From the NCBI GenBank assembly GCA_963682025.1, contig OY821517.1, positions 293,957,670 through 294,021,669 of the forward strand: a stretch of DNA of 64,000 nt, written 5' to 3'. Below the pieces are notes generated by a model. That model saw nothing but the letters and a program-made list of their open reading frames with translations, was not told the DNA's origin and ran no database searches. Positions 10,114-21,383 of the stretch are shown piece by piece. How positions within the stretch are numbered: position 1 is the stretch's first letter; the number at the start of each line of letters is the position of its first letter. The translations under genes and the position numbers were made by a program. Origin of the DNA: Cordilura impudica (Eukaryota > Arthropoda > Insecta > Diptera > Scathophagidae).

Positions 10114-11419
10114 ACGGGTGATTTTTTAAGAGCTTGATAACTTTTTTTTAAAAAAAAACGCATAAAATTTGCAAAATCTCATCGGTTCTTTATTTGAAAC
10201 GTTAGATTGGTCCATGACATTTACTTTTTGAAGATAATTTCATTTAAATGTTGACCGCGGCTGCGTCTTAGGTGGTCCATTCGGAAAGTCCAATTTTGGG
10301 CAACTTTTTCGAGCATTTCGGCCGGAATAGCCCGAATTTCTTCGGAAATGTTGTCTTCCAAAGCTGGAATAGTTGCTGGCTTATTTCTGTAGACTTTAGA
10401 CTTGACGTAGCCCCACAAAAAATAGTCTAAAGGCGTCAAATCGCATGATCTTGGTGGCCAACTTACCGGTCCATTTCTTGAGATGAATTGTTCTCCGAAG
10501 TTTTCCCTCAAAATGGCCATAGAATCGCGAGCTGTGTGGCAGGTAGCGCCATCTTGTTGAAACCACATGTCAACCAAGTTCAGTTCTTCCATTTTTGGCA
10601 ACAAAAAGTTTGTTAGCATCGAACGATAGCGATCGCCATTCACCGTAACGTTGCGTCCAACAGCATCTTTGAAAAAATACGGTCCAATCATTCCACCAGC
10701 GTACAAACCACACCAAACAGTGCATTTTTCGGGATGCATGGGCAGTTCTTGAACGGCTTCTGGTTGCTCTTCACTCCAAATACGGCAATTTTGCTTATTT
10801 ACGAAGCCATTCAACCAGAAATGAGCCTCATCGCTGAACAAAATTTGTCGATAAAAAAGCGGATTTTCTGCCAACTTTTCTAGGGCCCATTCACTGAAAA
10901 TTAGACGTTGTGGCAGATCGTTCGGCTTCAGTTCTTGCACGAGCTGTATTTTATACGGTTTTACACCAAGATCTTTGCGTAAAATCTTCCATGTGGTCGA
11001 ATAACACAAACCCAATTGCTGCGAACGGCGACGAATCGACATTTCACGGTCTTCAGTAACACTCTCAGAAACAGACGCAATATTCTCTTCTGTACGCACT
11101 GTACGCATTCGTGTGGTTGGTTTAATGTCCAATAAAGTAAACTGAGTGCGAAACTTGGTCACAATCGCATTAATTGTTTGCTCACTTGGTCGATTATGTA
11201 GACCATAAATCGGACGTAAAGCGCGAAACACATTTCGAACCGAACACTGATTTTGGTAATAAAATTCAATGATTTGCAAGCGTTGCTCGTTAGTAAGTCT
11301 ATTCATGATGAAATGTCAAAGCATACTGAGCATCTTTCTCTTTGACACCATGTCTGAAATCCCACGTGATCTGTCAAATACTAATGCATGAAAATCCTAA
11401 CCTCAAAAAAATCACCCGT
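10114..11419 (-). mobile_element. Complete DD41D (rosa-type) mariner, copy 3
   Basis: 1,306-bp element flanked by TA (10,112-10,113 and 11,420-11,421). Both ends read inward ACGGGTGATTTTTT. Between them lies a single uninterrupted transposase gene on the minus strand, with a 5' leader of about 110 bp and a 3' flank of about 105 bp. It is the only element in the window that looks structurally complete with an intact gene. Confidence 0.92.
10221..11306 (-). CDS. DD41D mariner transposase, intact
   Basis: A 361-residue cut-and-paste transposase acting in the nucleus on its own inverted repeats. Residues about 1-55 form a first helix-turn-helix (LTNEQRLQIIEFYYQN) and about 72-125 a second one (REMSIRRRSQQLG), followed by IQLVQELKPND, which sits where mariners have the dimer-contact WVPHEL motif. 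The catalytic triad is Asp159 (FSDEAHF), Asp252 (WFQQDGATCHTA) and Asp294 (CDLTPLDYFLWG). Forty-one residues separate the last two, which is diagnostic of the DD41D (rosa) family first known from tephritid flies. The start is the only ATG that gives the complete N-terminal helices. Length is normal for a mariner. No stops or frameshifts are visible, so it could be active; activity itself is inference. Confidence 0.95.
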   Translation of the reverse strand: MNRLTNEQRLQIIEFYYQNQCSVRNVFRALRPIYGLHNRPSEQTINAIVTKFRTQFTLLDIKPTTRMRTVRTEENIASVSESVTEDREMSIRRRSQQLGLCYSTTWKILRKDLGVKPYKIQLVQELKPNDLPQRLIFSEWALEKLAENPLFYRQILFSDEAHFWLNGFVNKQNCRIWSEEQPEAVQELPMHPEKCTVWCGLYAGGMIGPYFFKDAVGRNVTVNGDRYRSMLTNFLLPKMEELNLVDMWFQQDGATCHTARDSMAILRENFGEQFISRNGPVSWPPRSCDLTPLDYFLWGYVKSKVYRNKPATIPALEDNISEEIRAIPAEMLEKVAQNWTFRMDHLRRSRGQHLNEIIFKK

Positions 11420-11472
11420 TATCTGAAATTAGTGACATAAAAACAATAACTATAATACATTTATTACGTAAA

Positions 11473-11912
11473 TAGAACAGCAGCAAACACACACATATTA
11501 AATAAATGCTACGGAAATCGCGATTTTTATCAATTCAGTTTTCTCAGTAAATTGTGAACAAAATCAAAAGTTGCTCATTTCATTCGAAATATGTTTATCG
11601 AAATGTTTTTAGACCAAACCTGTGAGTGTTGTCGCAGTTTTATTTTTTATGAATTTTTAAAAAACAAAAAAATTTTTTTTTTAAATTGTTATTTTTTTCA
11701 AAACTTCAACGATATCTCTGAGACTACCGGGAAAATTTAAAACCAATGTAAGCACGCCTTAAAGATAATATTGTTGGCGAATTTTAGATTTTTTTTAAAC
11801 TGAATATGGTGAACTGTTTTCAAGCCATTCCAATATATGTAGTGGAAGTGCATTAATTTTGGATATAACGGTATATCACGAAAAGTCGAGCTGATAGAAA
11901 AAAACCAAGTGC
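11473..11912 (-). repeat. Arm 2 of a permuted inverted duplication
   Basis: Inverted counterpart of 9,206-9,640. Its block order, read on the minus strand, is E-A-B-C-D, where arm 1 reads A-B-C-D-E. E is the 100-base block now at 11,812-11,910. Between E and A about 130 bases (11,680-11,810) have little counterpart in arm 1. Confidence 0.75.
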
Positions 11913-12039
11913 AGATGTGAAATCAGCGACCCCAAATTAATAAAAAATTCATACAAACTTTCAATCAGCATAAAAAAAGTTCAATTTTGTTCCCTTGTGT
12001 AATTAGAGATTTTGCCGATAATATTGACAATATAAAAAG

Positions 12040-12665
12040 GATCAGCCTACACCATTTTAAAAGATATTTTGAGGCTCAACCGCGACAAATCTCGATTGAT
12101 TCTAAAAACACAAATTTTTTTGGGAGAGAATGAAATGAAATGCAAAATTACGGGTGAAGAGATTTGGATTTATATGTAAGACCCTGAAATAACCAATTAC
12201 TCAAATCGAATATCTTGCAAATGGTGAAGTAAGACCGAACAGATCACGCCAAATTCGTTCAAAATACATTTTTTTGAATTTTATTCGCAAAATAGGCCAG
12301 AATTATGGAACTTGGTTTTTTCACCCGATAATTATCAATTTCACACTGCAGTGATTCTTCGAGAACGTTTCACCTCAAAATTCATTTCAGATCGTTCCAC
12401 AACCACCGTATTAACCTGATTTATCACCATTTGACTTTTGGCTAACCAATAAACTGAAAAGACCACTTCGCAAATATCGTTTTAATCTATGGAGGAGATA
12501 AAAACACAATAGCTGCGTGCTTTGAAGGCCATTGCGGAAATCAAGGATTGGAAAAAAAAACATTGGTATAAGTGTATAGTATCGGTGGCGGATTACCTTG
12601 AAAGAGATGAAATTGTTTTGGAAGACAAAAGAAAGTTTTTTAATTTTATAACAAAAGTCACTTGA
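12040..12665 (+). pseudogene. irritans-type mariner transposase, heavily decayed
   Basis: Fragments of a DD34D mariner transposase in several frames: ITGEEIWIYM then a stop and DPEI (the T-G-D-E-x-W-I-Y block with the first acidic position), a proline-rich segment near 12,400 corresponding to the third-Asp region, and the C-terminal block IKDWKKKHWYKCIVSVADYL followed by ERDEI. The last block matches the conserved C-terminus of irritans-subfamily mariners (W-K-K-R-W-x-K-C-I). Many stops and frameshifts make this an old copy. No terminal repeats were found. Confidence 0.72.
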
Positions 12666-13130
12666 ACACAGAGTATACGTATAAAGACAATCTTGGTAAA
12701 ATAGATCCTTACAAATGAGATAGACAAGTTACACAATCTTGCCTCACTAGAGCCGAAAATTTTGTATACTTTTTGGCCATATTATTAATAATCGTATAAG
12801 TATTTTTTCAATATTCAATATGTATTGAATCATTGAAAAAATTGTTAGCGAGGAAAATTGAAAAACAATACAAAACAATAATAGAATAATAATAGAAATC
12901 CAAAATACGAGCATAAAAAATATCATTTATTATATGTTTGTTTGTCAGTCTGTCAGTGTGTCTTCTTTCTGATTTTTAAAATTAGTGTTGTGTAGAATGT
13001 AAGTGCCAAGTGTCCCACTGTGCCGCGCCTACAGTATTAACCAAAGTACGAACAATATTAACAATACATTCAAATTTCATTGAGTAGTTATTAATCTACA
13101 AATGATTTTTTGTTGTTGGTGTTTTTATAC
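12666..13130. other. No gene recognised
   Basis: AT-rich sequence with short near-tandem repeats of AATAATAGAA near 12,880 and GTCAGTCTGTCAGTGTGTC near 12,944. No domain-bearing frame. Confidence 0.5.
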
Positions 13131-13886
13131 CCTATACCACTATGTGGTCAGGGTATAATGACTTTGTGCTGATGTTTGTAACTACTAAAAATAGTTGACT
13201 TAGACCCATCTTTTATTATACCGATCGATTCAGATTCGCTTTCGGAGTCGATTTTGCAATGTCCGTCCGTCCGTCTGTCCTCCTGTCTGTGTTTCCATGG
13301 TAAACTTTCATCAAGTATGAATATATTTTGATGAAATTTGGTATGTAAGCTTCTGTCGGCCTTAGGATGAACGCTATTAAAATTGATGAAAATCGATGCA
13401 TGTTCAGACCTTGTCCCCATATAAATGATCCCTATAAGATCGACTTAAATTGCCATAAGAAACAAATTGTGCTGTAGATCTTGGTCAAATTGTTTTTGTG
13501 TGTGTTTATTACATTCATAAACCAGTGGTCCAAAAATAAACTCTATAGGACAATTCTTAGTCATAGCGTCCATATAAAGCTGCTTCCCGATCTTCACTTA
13601 AATCTATCAAAAAACAAAAATATAGCACAGATTTTTCTCAAATTTGGTTTTCATATATTTTTGTAAAAAAAAGTGACCTTATCAAATATGGTCAGGATCG
13701 GTCCATTTTCGTCCTAATCCCCATTTTAATATAGCATCCGATATGAACTTTTTCATATTCAAAGGCAAAAAATTAATAACAATGCCACTGAAATGTGGTT
13801 TATGCTTATTTTCTATATCCAATTAGTTGGCCTTAAAGGATATCGAACAGTCGGTCTAGACCGGCTTTAATTTTCTTACTTGTTTT
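13131..13886 (+). mobile_element. DINE-1-like element, near full length
   Basis: Begins TTTTTATACCCTATACCACT at 13,131, has the GTCCGTCC/GTCTGTCC core at 13,261-13,290, and ends with GTCGGTCTAGACCGGC (one mismatch in the palindrome) and TTTTCTTACTTGTTTTTTAT. The inverted partner of the first subterminal repeat is degraded near the right end (ATCGAACAGTCGG). Open frames inside it are chance. Confidence 0.75.
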
Positions 13887-14590
13887 TTATGGATAATATT
13901 CATTTTATGTTTATGTAGTTTTCAGAAAAACAAATTGAGTTTTAGGTTCATTAAAAAATCTTAAATAATACTTAATCAATGTTACACTTTATAATAAAAT
14001 AAAGAAACTTCATTTATTGCTTTGTTTTTTCCTATAAATTCAATAGAAATTTGTAGAGTTTTATGTGGTGGTGTTGTTTATTAATTTACAAAAAAAAAAA
14101 AAAACAAAATAACAAAAAATACATATGTAAGTACGAGTATATCTCCTTTTACTAAATGAAGTGTGTGTTTTTTGTTGTAATGATTTATGATTATTCATTA
14201 AAATTCATTAAAATAATTTCAAATATAAATTTTCACACCTGTATTTTCAATTACAAACATTAAAATGTTTTAATGTTTTAGTAGTTAAAAAGCTGGTCCA
14301 TTTTTAAATAAAATCGAAAATGGAATTTAATTAGTTTTTCAGATTTTCCTGTTGCTCGTAATTATGGTTAATTTATTATACAAAAAACATATTCATTTTC
14401 ATTAATTCTTTCCATGTTAGTTAGTCCTTCAAAATTGGAATCCGTCCATCGCATTATTTTATCATAATTTCAGTTCAAAATTTAAGTCGTTCACAAAGAT
14501 AATTAGCATTAGATCTAGAAAGAAAGCTCGAAATTGCCTCTCAATGTGGAACATATTTTAAAATGATGCTTAAAAGCAAAAATAATTAAA
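13887..14590. other. No gene recognised
   Basis: AT-rich; an A-run at 14,090-14,104 and several repeated AAAATTCATTAAAA blocks near 14,200. No coding signal. Confidence 0.5.
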
Positions 14591-15610
14591 ACAAGTAAGA
14601 AAATTAGTCGATCTAGACGATACCCTATTAAATGCATTTCGTGAGTGTCTTGGATCCAACTTTGGTGGTGTAATAACTGAATATAGAAAATAAGCATAAA
14701 TAAAATTTTAGGGGTATCTATAATATTAATAGGCTAGGCGATTTTTTGTGATCGATGTTTTGTTCTACCGTTTTATCCCGATTTTGACCAAACGTATATT
14801 ATTTTAAAGGTATTTGTTTTAGCTGTTTTGCAGATTTACAGATTTTTAAATTTTTTCCTTTATTTTGAGTAAATTGCATTTAAAGTTGCTACTAAGACAT
14901 ACGTAAAATTAAAATGAGTTTGTTTTTTGTGTTGATTTGTGAATTGGCTATAATTGATTACCATACCTTTAGGGTCTTTATTTAATGAAAAATATAAAAT
15001 TTCATAGAATTTGCACTCGAATTTCGAGGACTGGAATCTGCTAGTTGTTATAAAGTCGTGGCGTGCAGATGTTTAAAAGTTCGTATATGATTTTATGTTA
15101 TATCGGAAGTAGGTCAAAAAATGACCGATCCGAAGGATATTTACTAAAGTCACTTACTTTTCTCAAAAACATAAGTATATAAACCAAATTTTATAAAAAT
15201 CTATCCAATATTTTTGTTTTTTGACAGATTTAAGTGAAGATCAGAAATCAGCTTTATATGGAGACTATGTCCTAGCACGATCTATTTTTGAACTACTGAT
15301 TATTGGGTATAATACATACACATACACAAAATTTGATCGATATACATTTTTATAATAATCTGGTTCTAAGGGTACTTAGTATGTACCGATTTTCACCAAT
15401 TTCAATAGCACTCGCTTATATACAAAATTTCAAAATTTCAAATTTCTGTCTGACGGACAGACAGACAGACGGACGGACGGAAATCGCTAAATCGACTAAC
15501 AGAGTGGTTCTGAATCAATTAGTGTAATTAAAGGTGGGTTAGATATTTTCGGTAGTTACAAACATCAGCACAAACTCATTATACCCTGACCATCGGGTGG
15601 TACAGGGTAC
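14591..15610 (-). mobile_element. DINE-1-like element split by a Helitron
   Basis: Family sequence runs from ACAAGTAAGAAAATTAGTCG (14,591) to 14,716, is interrupted by the 328-bp Helitron, and resumes at 15,045 through the ACGG core (about 15,450-15,480) to GTGGTACAGGGTAC at 15,610. The two halves are collinear with uninterrupted copies such as 36,588-37,386, which serve as the empty-site control. Confidence 0.78.
14717..15044 (+). mobile_element. Short non-autonomous Helitron
   Basis: Shows Helitron signatures: 5' TC (TCTATAATATTAATAGGC), 3' CTAG at 15,041-15,044, and a hairpin CTCGAATTTCGAG (15,016-15,028) 12 nt before the end. It lies between A (14,716) and T (15,045) with no target duplication. 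No coding capacity, so it must have been moved by a Rep/helicase from elsewhere. A second copy begins at 44,766. Confidence 0.82.
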
Positions 15611-16042
15611 AAACAAGCGCTTTATAAGCATGTTTGTATTTTATGTCCATTTTCTCTCTTGTTATTCTAACCAGGTACACAAATTAGTGTGACGGCATTA
15701 ATACCACTATCGATTTGAAGTTATAACTCTCGAAAGTCTATAATGCACTTTGACCATCCACAAATTTTTTTTTTATCGTTTATTTAATTCAATTTTACAA
15801 ACCTAAACTATAAGTAAACAAATAGTATGTAATATAAATTAAAATGCGCGGTTCCTTATTCGAACTCTCTAGTATACTATATATGAGTAGTACGCTTGCA
15901 AAATCCGCTATGTTAATAGAACGAAATTTTTAGAAAATCGATTAAAATTTCTAGTTTCTGAAATTGAGTTATGAAAATTTATATTACTACATATGATTGA
16001 AAAGTATTGTCACAGGGAGTAATTTTTCTATCTTATATATAA
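15611..16042. other. No gene recognised
   Basis: AT-rich spacer between two DINE-1-like copies with a T-run near 15,768-15,776. No domain-bearing frame. Confidence 0.5.
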
Positions 16043-16342
16043 TAAGTAAGAAAATTATAGTCGGCCTAGACCGACAATACGATACCCTATCCCATGCGTT
16101 TAGCGATTCTATCTCTTAGGTCCAACGAATTAGATGTAGAAAATAAGCAAAAACCAAAGTCGCGTGTTGAATTTGCCCATCGATTCTTCTTTTGGGATTT
16201 TCGATTTCCGCTCACATTGTTCTGGAATTTACGAAAAAAATGATTTTTTGCGGATGAACGGACAGACAAACATCAAATATTTTGGTAGTTACAAACATCA
16301 GCACAGTCATTATAACCTGAACACATAGTTGTATAGGGTATA
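16043..16342 (-). mobile_element. DINE-1-like element, internally deleted
   Basis: Keeps the hairpin end (AGTCGGCCTAGACCGACA), ATACCCTATCCCATG, a short middle, a remnant GGACAGACA core and the closing GTATAGGGTATA. At about 300 bp against the usual 750-800 bp, most of the interior is gone. Confidence 0.7.
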
Positions 16343-18327
16343 AAAGAATTCCAAATAATGCTTGCGAAAAAAGTTAAGAGGAAAAGGGTGTGTTAAGATT
16401 TTTTCGATCTCACTCCTTACAATCTCCTTTAAGCTTCATACACTTCTTCAAATGCTTCTCCAACTTTTTTTGTTCAGCCAAATCTTTCTAAAATAATTCG
16501 TATAGTCTTTCTTTCATCCCAAATCAAATTATATTCTTAACATACAAAGTCGTAGAATTAAATAAAAAAGACTTCAATAATATAATTTTAACATGATAAA
16601 ATTAAGCAAGAACAAAAGAGGAACTCTTAGTACAATTTTCTGTTGGTTGAATAAAATCCCAATGAGCTGTTTGGAAAAGTACAGAACTCTTTGGGGGGTT
16701 TATGGAATAAAAAAACGTTTGCAGAAGCACTTTTGAAGGCATGTCAAACGGCACGTTACATAACAGAAACTCTGCTTCTTGTTTGGATTCTCTTTTTTTT
16801 TCCCTGAAGGCACTAAGTGTTTTACATACAACACAAAAGTAGTAGAAGTTGTAGTTCAAGTTGAAATTTTACATAAGAAAAAATCTGTGGCATAGTGCAA
16901 AATATTGGATGGATGGTTGAAAGAACGAATGAAGTATTGAATGAATGGGATCCTGAAGGTTTTAAATCTTGTTAAACATAGATTTTTTAAGGTAAATAAT
17001 TGATTTTAAGTAGTATTATAAAATATTTTTGGTTTTTTAGCAGTTTGCATTGCGTTTGGTTTTGGTTAACAGAAGCACAACTCCGTTGGACATCAAATCG
17101 TCAATTTGAATGTGGTTTATACATGTATTTGTGCTTGTTTGCCCTCCCATAGCGGCACCGCAGCACGCGCCTTTACCGAAAATAACTAAAACCCAAGCCA
17201 AAGTGTGCATAATATTGTATTGAATTCAGTATATTTGAGAGTTTGACTGACTAAACGTACCTTACACACATACTTTCATACATAAATATATTTGAATCGA
17301 ATCAACAAACTAGTTAAGTACGTGGCTTTTTGTATAATTGTGCAAATTTGTCGTTTAGTTTTTGTTTTTTAAGTAGTATTTGTTCACAATTTATAATAAT
17401 AATAATAATACATAATTTTTTGATTGTACCTTTTGTTTTTGTTCAAGTTTTGTGTTTTTTTTTTTTTTTTGGTTTCTTGCTGTCATCTGTGGTGTCAACT
17501 GTCACTCGTGCCTCTGTGTCATAGAGCGCTAGTGCTCATTAACAACTCTTATAGACTTTACCACCTTATGGTTTCCTTCCGGTACGTTGTTTGGTACGTT
17601 TTTTTTTGTTCGTACTCACTCATTTGCATGATCTTTTATGTAGGACTGTATTTTAGTTGCCTGTTTAAACGTATTATTTAGGCGAAATTTAATTTACACT
17701 CAAGCTGTGCTAATCATTCGTTTGGACTGTATTTAAATAATGATTATTGAATTGCATTTTAGTTCAGTTTTTTTTTTTTTTTTACAGATTTTTATAAATT
17801 AATGTCTGAATTTATCAATTTCATAGTAATAAAATAAACGTTATTTTTACGACTGTAATTTTTGTATTTTTTTTTTATTCCTGTAGAGCTGCCATCACAG
17901 TATCTGGTAAAAATTGCTATTTATTAATTTTTTTTTCAGATTTAACTTATTTAATCAAAAGCAATAATATATAAATTGAACATCGTATGCAAGTCTTATC
18001 TTACAGCATATAAAACGTGCACGAATATGCTTATATGCTCGTGTTATTCAATAAAATCCAAAAATTTTATGAGGTTTTGTATGGTAGTAAACATGATATT
18101 AAATCAAAACTCATATATATTACTCGTACTTCTGTATTAGTGAGGCCGTATTTCAGCTTTATTTGATATTATAGCTAGTTCATGTTTTAGCCGAAATACC
18201 CCGAAGAGATTTCTTAGTTCAATGATGGCAACCCTGTGCATAAAGAAATTATGAAAAAAATTAGGTTTTTAGAGTTTTATTAAATAACATGAGCTTATTA
18301 CAATGGTCGTGCATATTTTATACTCGA
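16343..18327. other. No gene recognised
   Basis: Nearly 2 kb of AT-rich DNA. It holds an (AAT)n run at 17,390-17,410, T-runs at 17,455-17,470, 17,770-17,785 and 17,868-17,877, and open frames made mostly of Phe/Leu codons from these runs. Nothing resembles a gene or known element. Confidence 0.5.
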
Positions 18328-18331
18328 TTAA

Positions 18332-20912
18332 CACATTGAGTGCCAAATGGTTTTGACGAAAACCTTCCCCGGGTGCCAAACACATTTCTTGCTATAAACT
18401 GGTGTAAAAGTAGAAAATATTCAGTTCTGCGCCAATCCCGGATGATTTTGTGGTTTATTTTGGATTTTATAACGTTTTTTTTATGTCGCACGTTTCCGTA
18501 CGACGTGGCACTGCACGACGGAATTGCAATCGTAAAAATCGCTGTCGTACGAAAACGTGCGACGCGTTTTTTTTTGCTATTTCTTAATTTTTTTTCTTTT
18601 TACGCATTTTTCTTTATATTTATTTAAATTTTTTTATTATATCTGTTTTTATTTTCATTTTGTGCTATTTTTTATTTTTATTTGTCTTCTTTTTTTGTTT
18701 TCTTTATATTTATTTTTCTTTATTTTCTTTGTTTTTTATTTTTATTTTTCTTTATTTTCTTTTATTTTTGTAGATTTGAATTAGAAAAATGGCGAAGCGA
18801 AACCTTAGAGATCGTGAAATACGTGAAGTGTTGGAAGAAAGTGATGATGATGATTTTTCTTGCGATGACTTGATTGATGAGAACTGGCTACCAGATGATT
18901 CGGATACTGACTCTGATAATAACAATGATACTAATAAAATTGATAACATTTATAACAGCGATACTGAAGACGACTGGGACATGGATGAGGATATGGATGA
19001 GGGCGAGCCAACAGCATTGTCAAACGTAGTCGGTTCTTCCGAAACAAACATTTGGACTGAATTTAGTTCTCGTCAGACAACTTTTACATTCACTGGGCGA
19101 TCAGGCTTGCAACAGTCTATTCCAACAGATATTTCCTGTTTGGATGCATTTCTCCTATTTGTTGACAAGGACGTTATTGAATTAATTGTATCAGAAACAA
19201 ATAGGTATGCGGAGGAATATGTAAATAAAGGTGCTGTTACCAGATTTTCTCGAAAAAAAAATTGGATACCAACAACAGATCTTGAAATGAAGAAGTTCCT
19301 TAGCCTTCTTTTGTGGATGGGTTTGGTGAAGGTCGGGTGTTTCAAAGACTATTGGTCCAAAGATTCGCTCTACAACTTTTCAATTCCGGGGAAAATAATG
19401 TCACGCAATCGCTTTCAACTACTGCTTAGTTTCATGCACTTCTCAGACAATAACTCAATTGTACCAGGTGATAGGCTTGGTAAAATAAAACCACTATTGG
19501 ACATGTTACAAATGATATACCAAAAAATTTACGTACCAAGTGAAAACATAGTAATTGATGAGACCCTTATTCCATGGCGAGGCAGACTATTATTCCGACA
19601 ATATATACCAAATAAAGCTCAACCTTATGGTATAAAGCTTTTTAAGCTCTGCTCTACGGAAGGATTCACCTGGTCAGTGAAAATATACTCCGGAAAGTCA
19701 TCAAGTGGATTGAGAGAAGTCGGTTTGGCAAAAAGTGTTTGCGAGGATCTGATCATTGATTTGAAAGGTCAAGGTCGAACTTTATATGTAGACAACTTTT
19801 ACACAAGCTATGAATTGGCTCATTCAATGCTACGTCAAAAAACACATGTTGTCGGTACACTCCGTGCCAACAAGAAACATTTCCCAAAAGAAGTTATGGT
19901 TGCTCCTATAAAGAAAGGCGAAGTAGTGGCTAGAGAAGATCCCAATGGTATAGTTGTTCTGCAGTGGAAAGATAAAAGTGACGTCAGAATGCTATCTACG
20001 AAACATGCCCCGATAATGGTATCCACAACAGATAGAGCACGTAATCCTGAAAGCCTTCAACAAGTCGAGGAGCGAGACGTAAAAGACGAGCAACAGAAAA
20101 GCCATTGGCTGTGGTAGAATATAATAAGGGGAAATCAGGCATTGATCTTTCCGACCAAATGGCTTCTTACTCAAATACCCTTCGCAAAGGGTTAAAGTGG
20201 TATAGAAAGCTGGGAATTGAACTTTTACTCGGACTTTCCGTGGTAAATGCCTTTACTGTGTATAAAGCAGCTACGAATAAAAACATTAATATACGACCAT
20301 TCCGTGAACGCGTTGCTAAGGACCTACTAAATCTCACATCCCCGCAGCCTGTATCGCAATCAAAACATATTATCACAAAAAGAGTAAATGAAAATAATAA
20401 AACCATCCGACGTGGTTGTGTTTTATGCTACGCTGAAGCAAAAAGAAAATTTAGTCGAAAGGAAGCAAGAAAGAATATCAAAAGGACAACTACGTACTGT
20501 CCGCAATGCCCCAACACTCCCCAATTGTGCATTGATTGCTTTCCAAAATATGCACATCTAAAAAATTAATGTAAATTGAAATTATCATATCCTAATTTTA
20601 ATATTTTTGTATCTTTTTTAAACTTTTTTTCCGAAATATCGAATGAATTCCCATAAATTTTCAAAATTAAAAAGAACCTCCGAGTTTTTATCATAAAAAC
20701 CGCAAAAATGAAGATATCTCTATGAAACTTGGACCAAAATTTAGGGCCAACATTAGGGTACTAGAAACACATTAAAAAACCCTGTAGAGTCAAACAGAAA
20801 CGCACGACAATATCTAAGGCCAGACAATGCCTGTCGCACGTTTTTGTACGACGTGGCACCCCAGGAAGGATTAGGTGTTGCACGAAAACGTGTAGCCATG
20901 ACACCCAATGTG
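18332..20912 (+). mobile_element. piggyBac-superfamily element, almost complete
   Basis: 2,581-bp element flanked by TTAA (18,328-18,331 and 20,913-20,916), the piggyBac target duplication. The ends read inward CACATTGAGTGCC and CACATTGGGTGTC. A subterminal motif around GTCGCACGTTTCCGTACGAC occurs at about 18,484, inverted at about 18,543, and again at about 20,829. Confidence 0.92.
18789..20569 (+). pseudogene. piggyBac transposase with one frameshift
   Basis: DDE_Tnp_1_7-type transposase, cut-and-paste at TTAA. The start at 18,789 opens a long acidic N-terminus (EESDDDDF, DSDTDSDNNND), typical of the family, followed by the core from about residue 105. Catalytic residues are Asp257 (VIDETLIPWRGR) and Asp335 (YVDNFYTS); the third Asp (SGIDLSDQ) lies beyond the break. 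The first frame reads 442 codons to 20,117 but leaves homology near 20,060. The second frame continues from about 20,080 (KPLAVVEYNKGKSG) to 20,569, ending in a cysteine-rich domain (GCVLCYAE, YCPQCPN, QLCIDC). A single small indel near 20,060-20,080 is the only visible lesion, so the loss is recent. A T-rich block precedes the ATG. Confidence 0.93.
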
Positions 20913-21383
20913 TTAAATAGGTCTTGCAGGTACCTTTCATATGATGTCCAATTTGTATATGATTGCTTTGGATAAAATGGGCAAAGTCTACCAAAAAACT
21001 AAAAAACGGTTTTTTTTTGTAGGGATCGTCAAGAAAAAAAAAAAAAATTCAACTCCGACTCCGACACCATCCGCTGAAATTTTTAAGGTCCAACTCCGAC
21101 TCATACTCCAAATCTGACTTCGATGCTCAATGACCAAGTCATTGTTCATGCTAGTGAAAAAAAAATTGTGCTTATTATCTGAAAGTAAGTATGCAATACT
21201 GTTATATTATGTATATTCTCGCTTACTTTTTTCAAAAAAAGTTGACGGTTCTTTTCATTAAAATAGCGCGGAATGACAAAAATAATAGTGATTAAATAGT
21301 TGAAATATGTTAAAGGATCGAAGTTAAGATGTTTTTTTTTTTTTTAATAATTCATCACATATTTTATTATTTATATTCATAGA
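20913..21383. other. No gene; degenerate CTCCGA repeats
   Basis: Contains imperfect CAACTCCGACTC repeats at 21,049-21,110 and A/T runs. No coding signal until the Tc1 relic. Confidence 0.5.

Noticed and set aside
18557..18790. Phe/Leu-rich frames resembling membrane segments
   Set aside because: Translation of T-runs in the 5' flank of the piggyBac gene.
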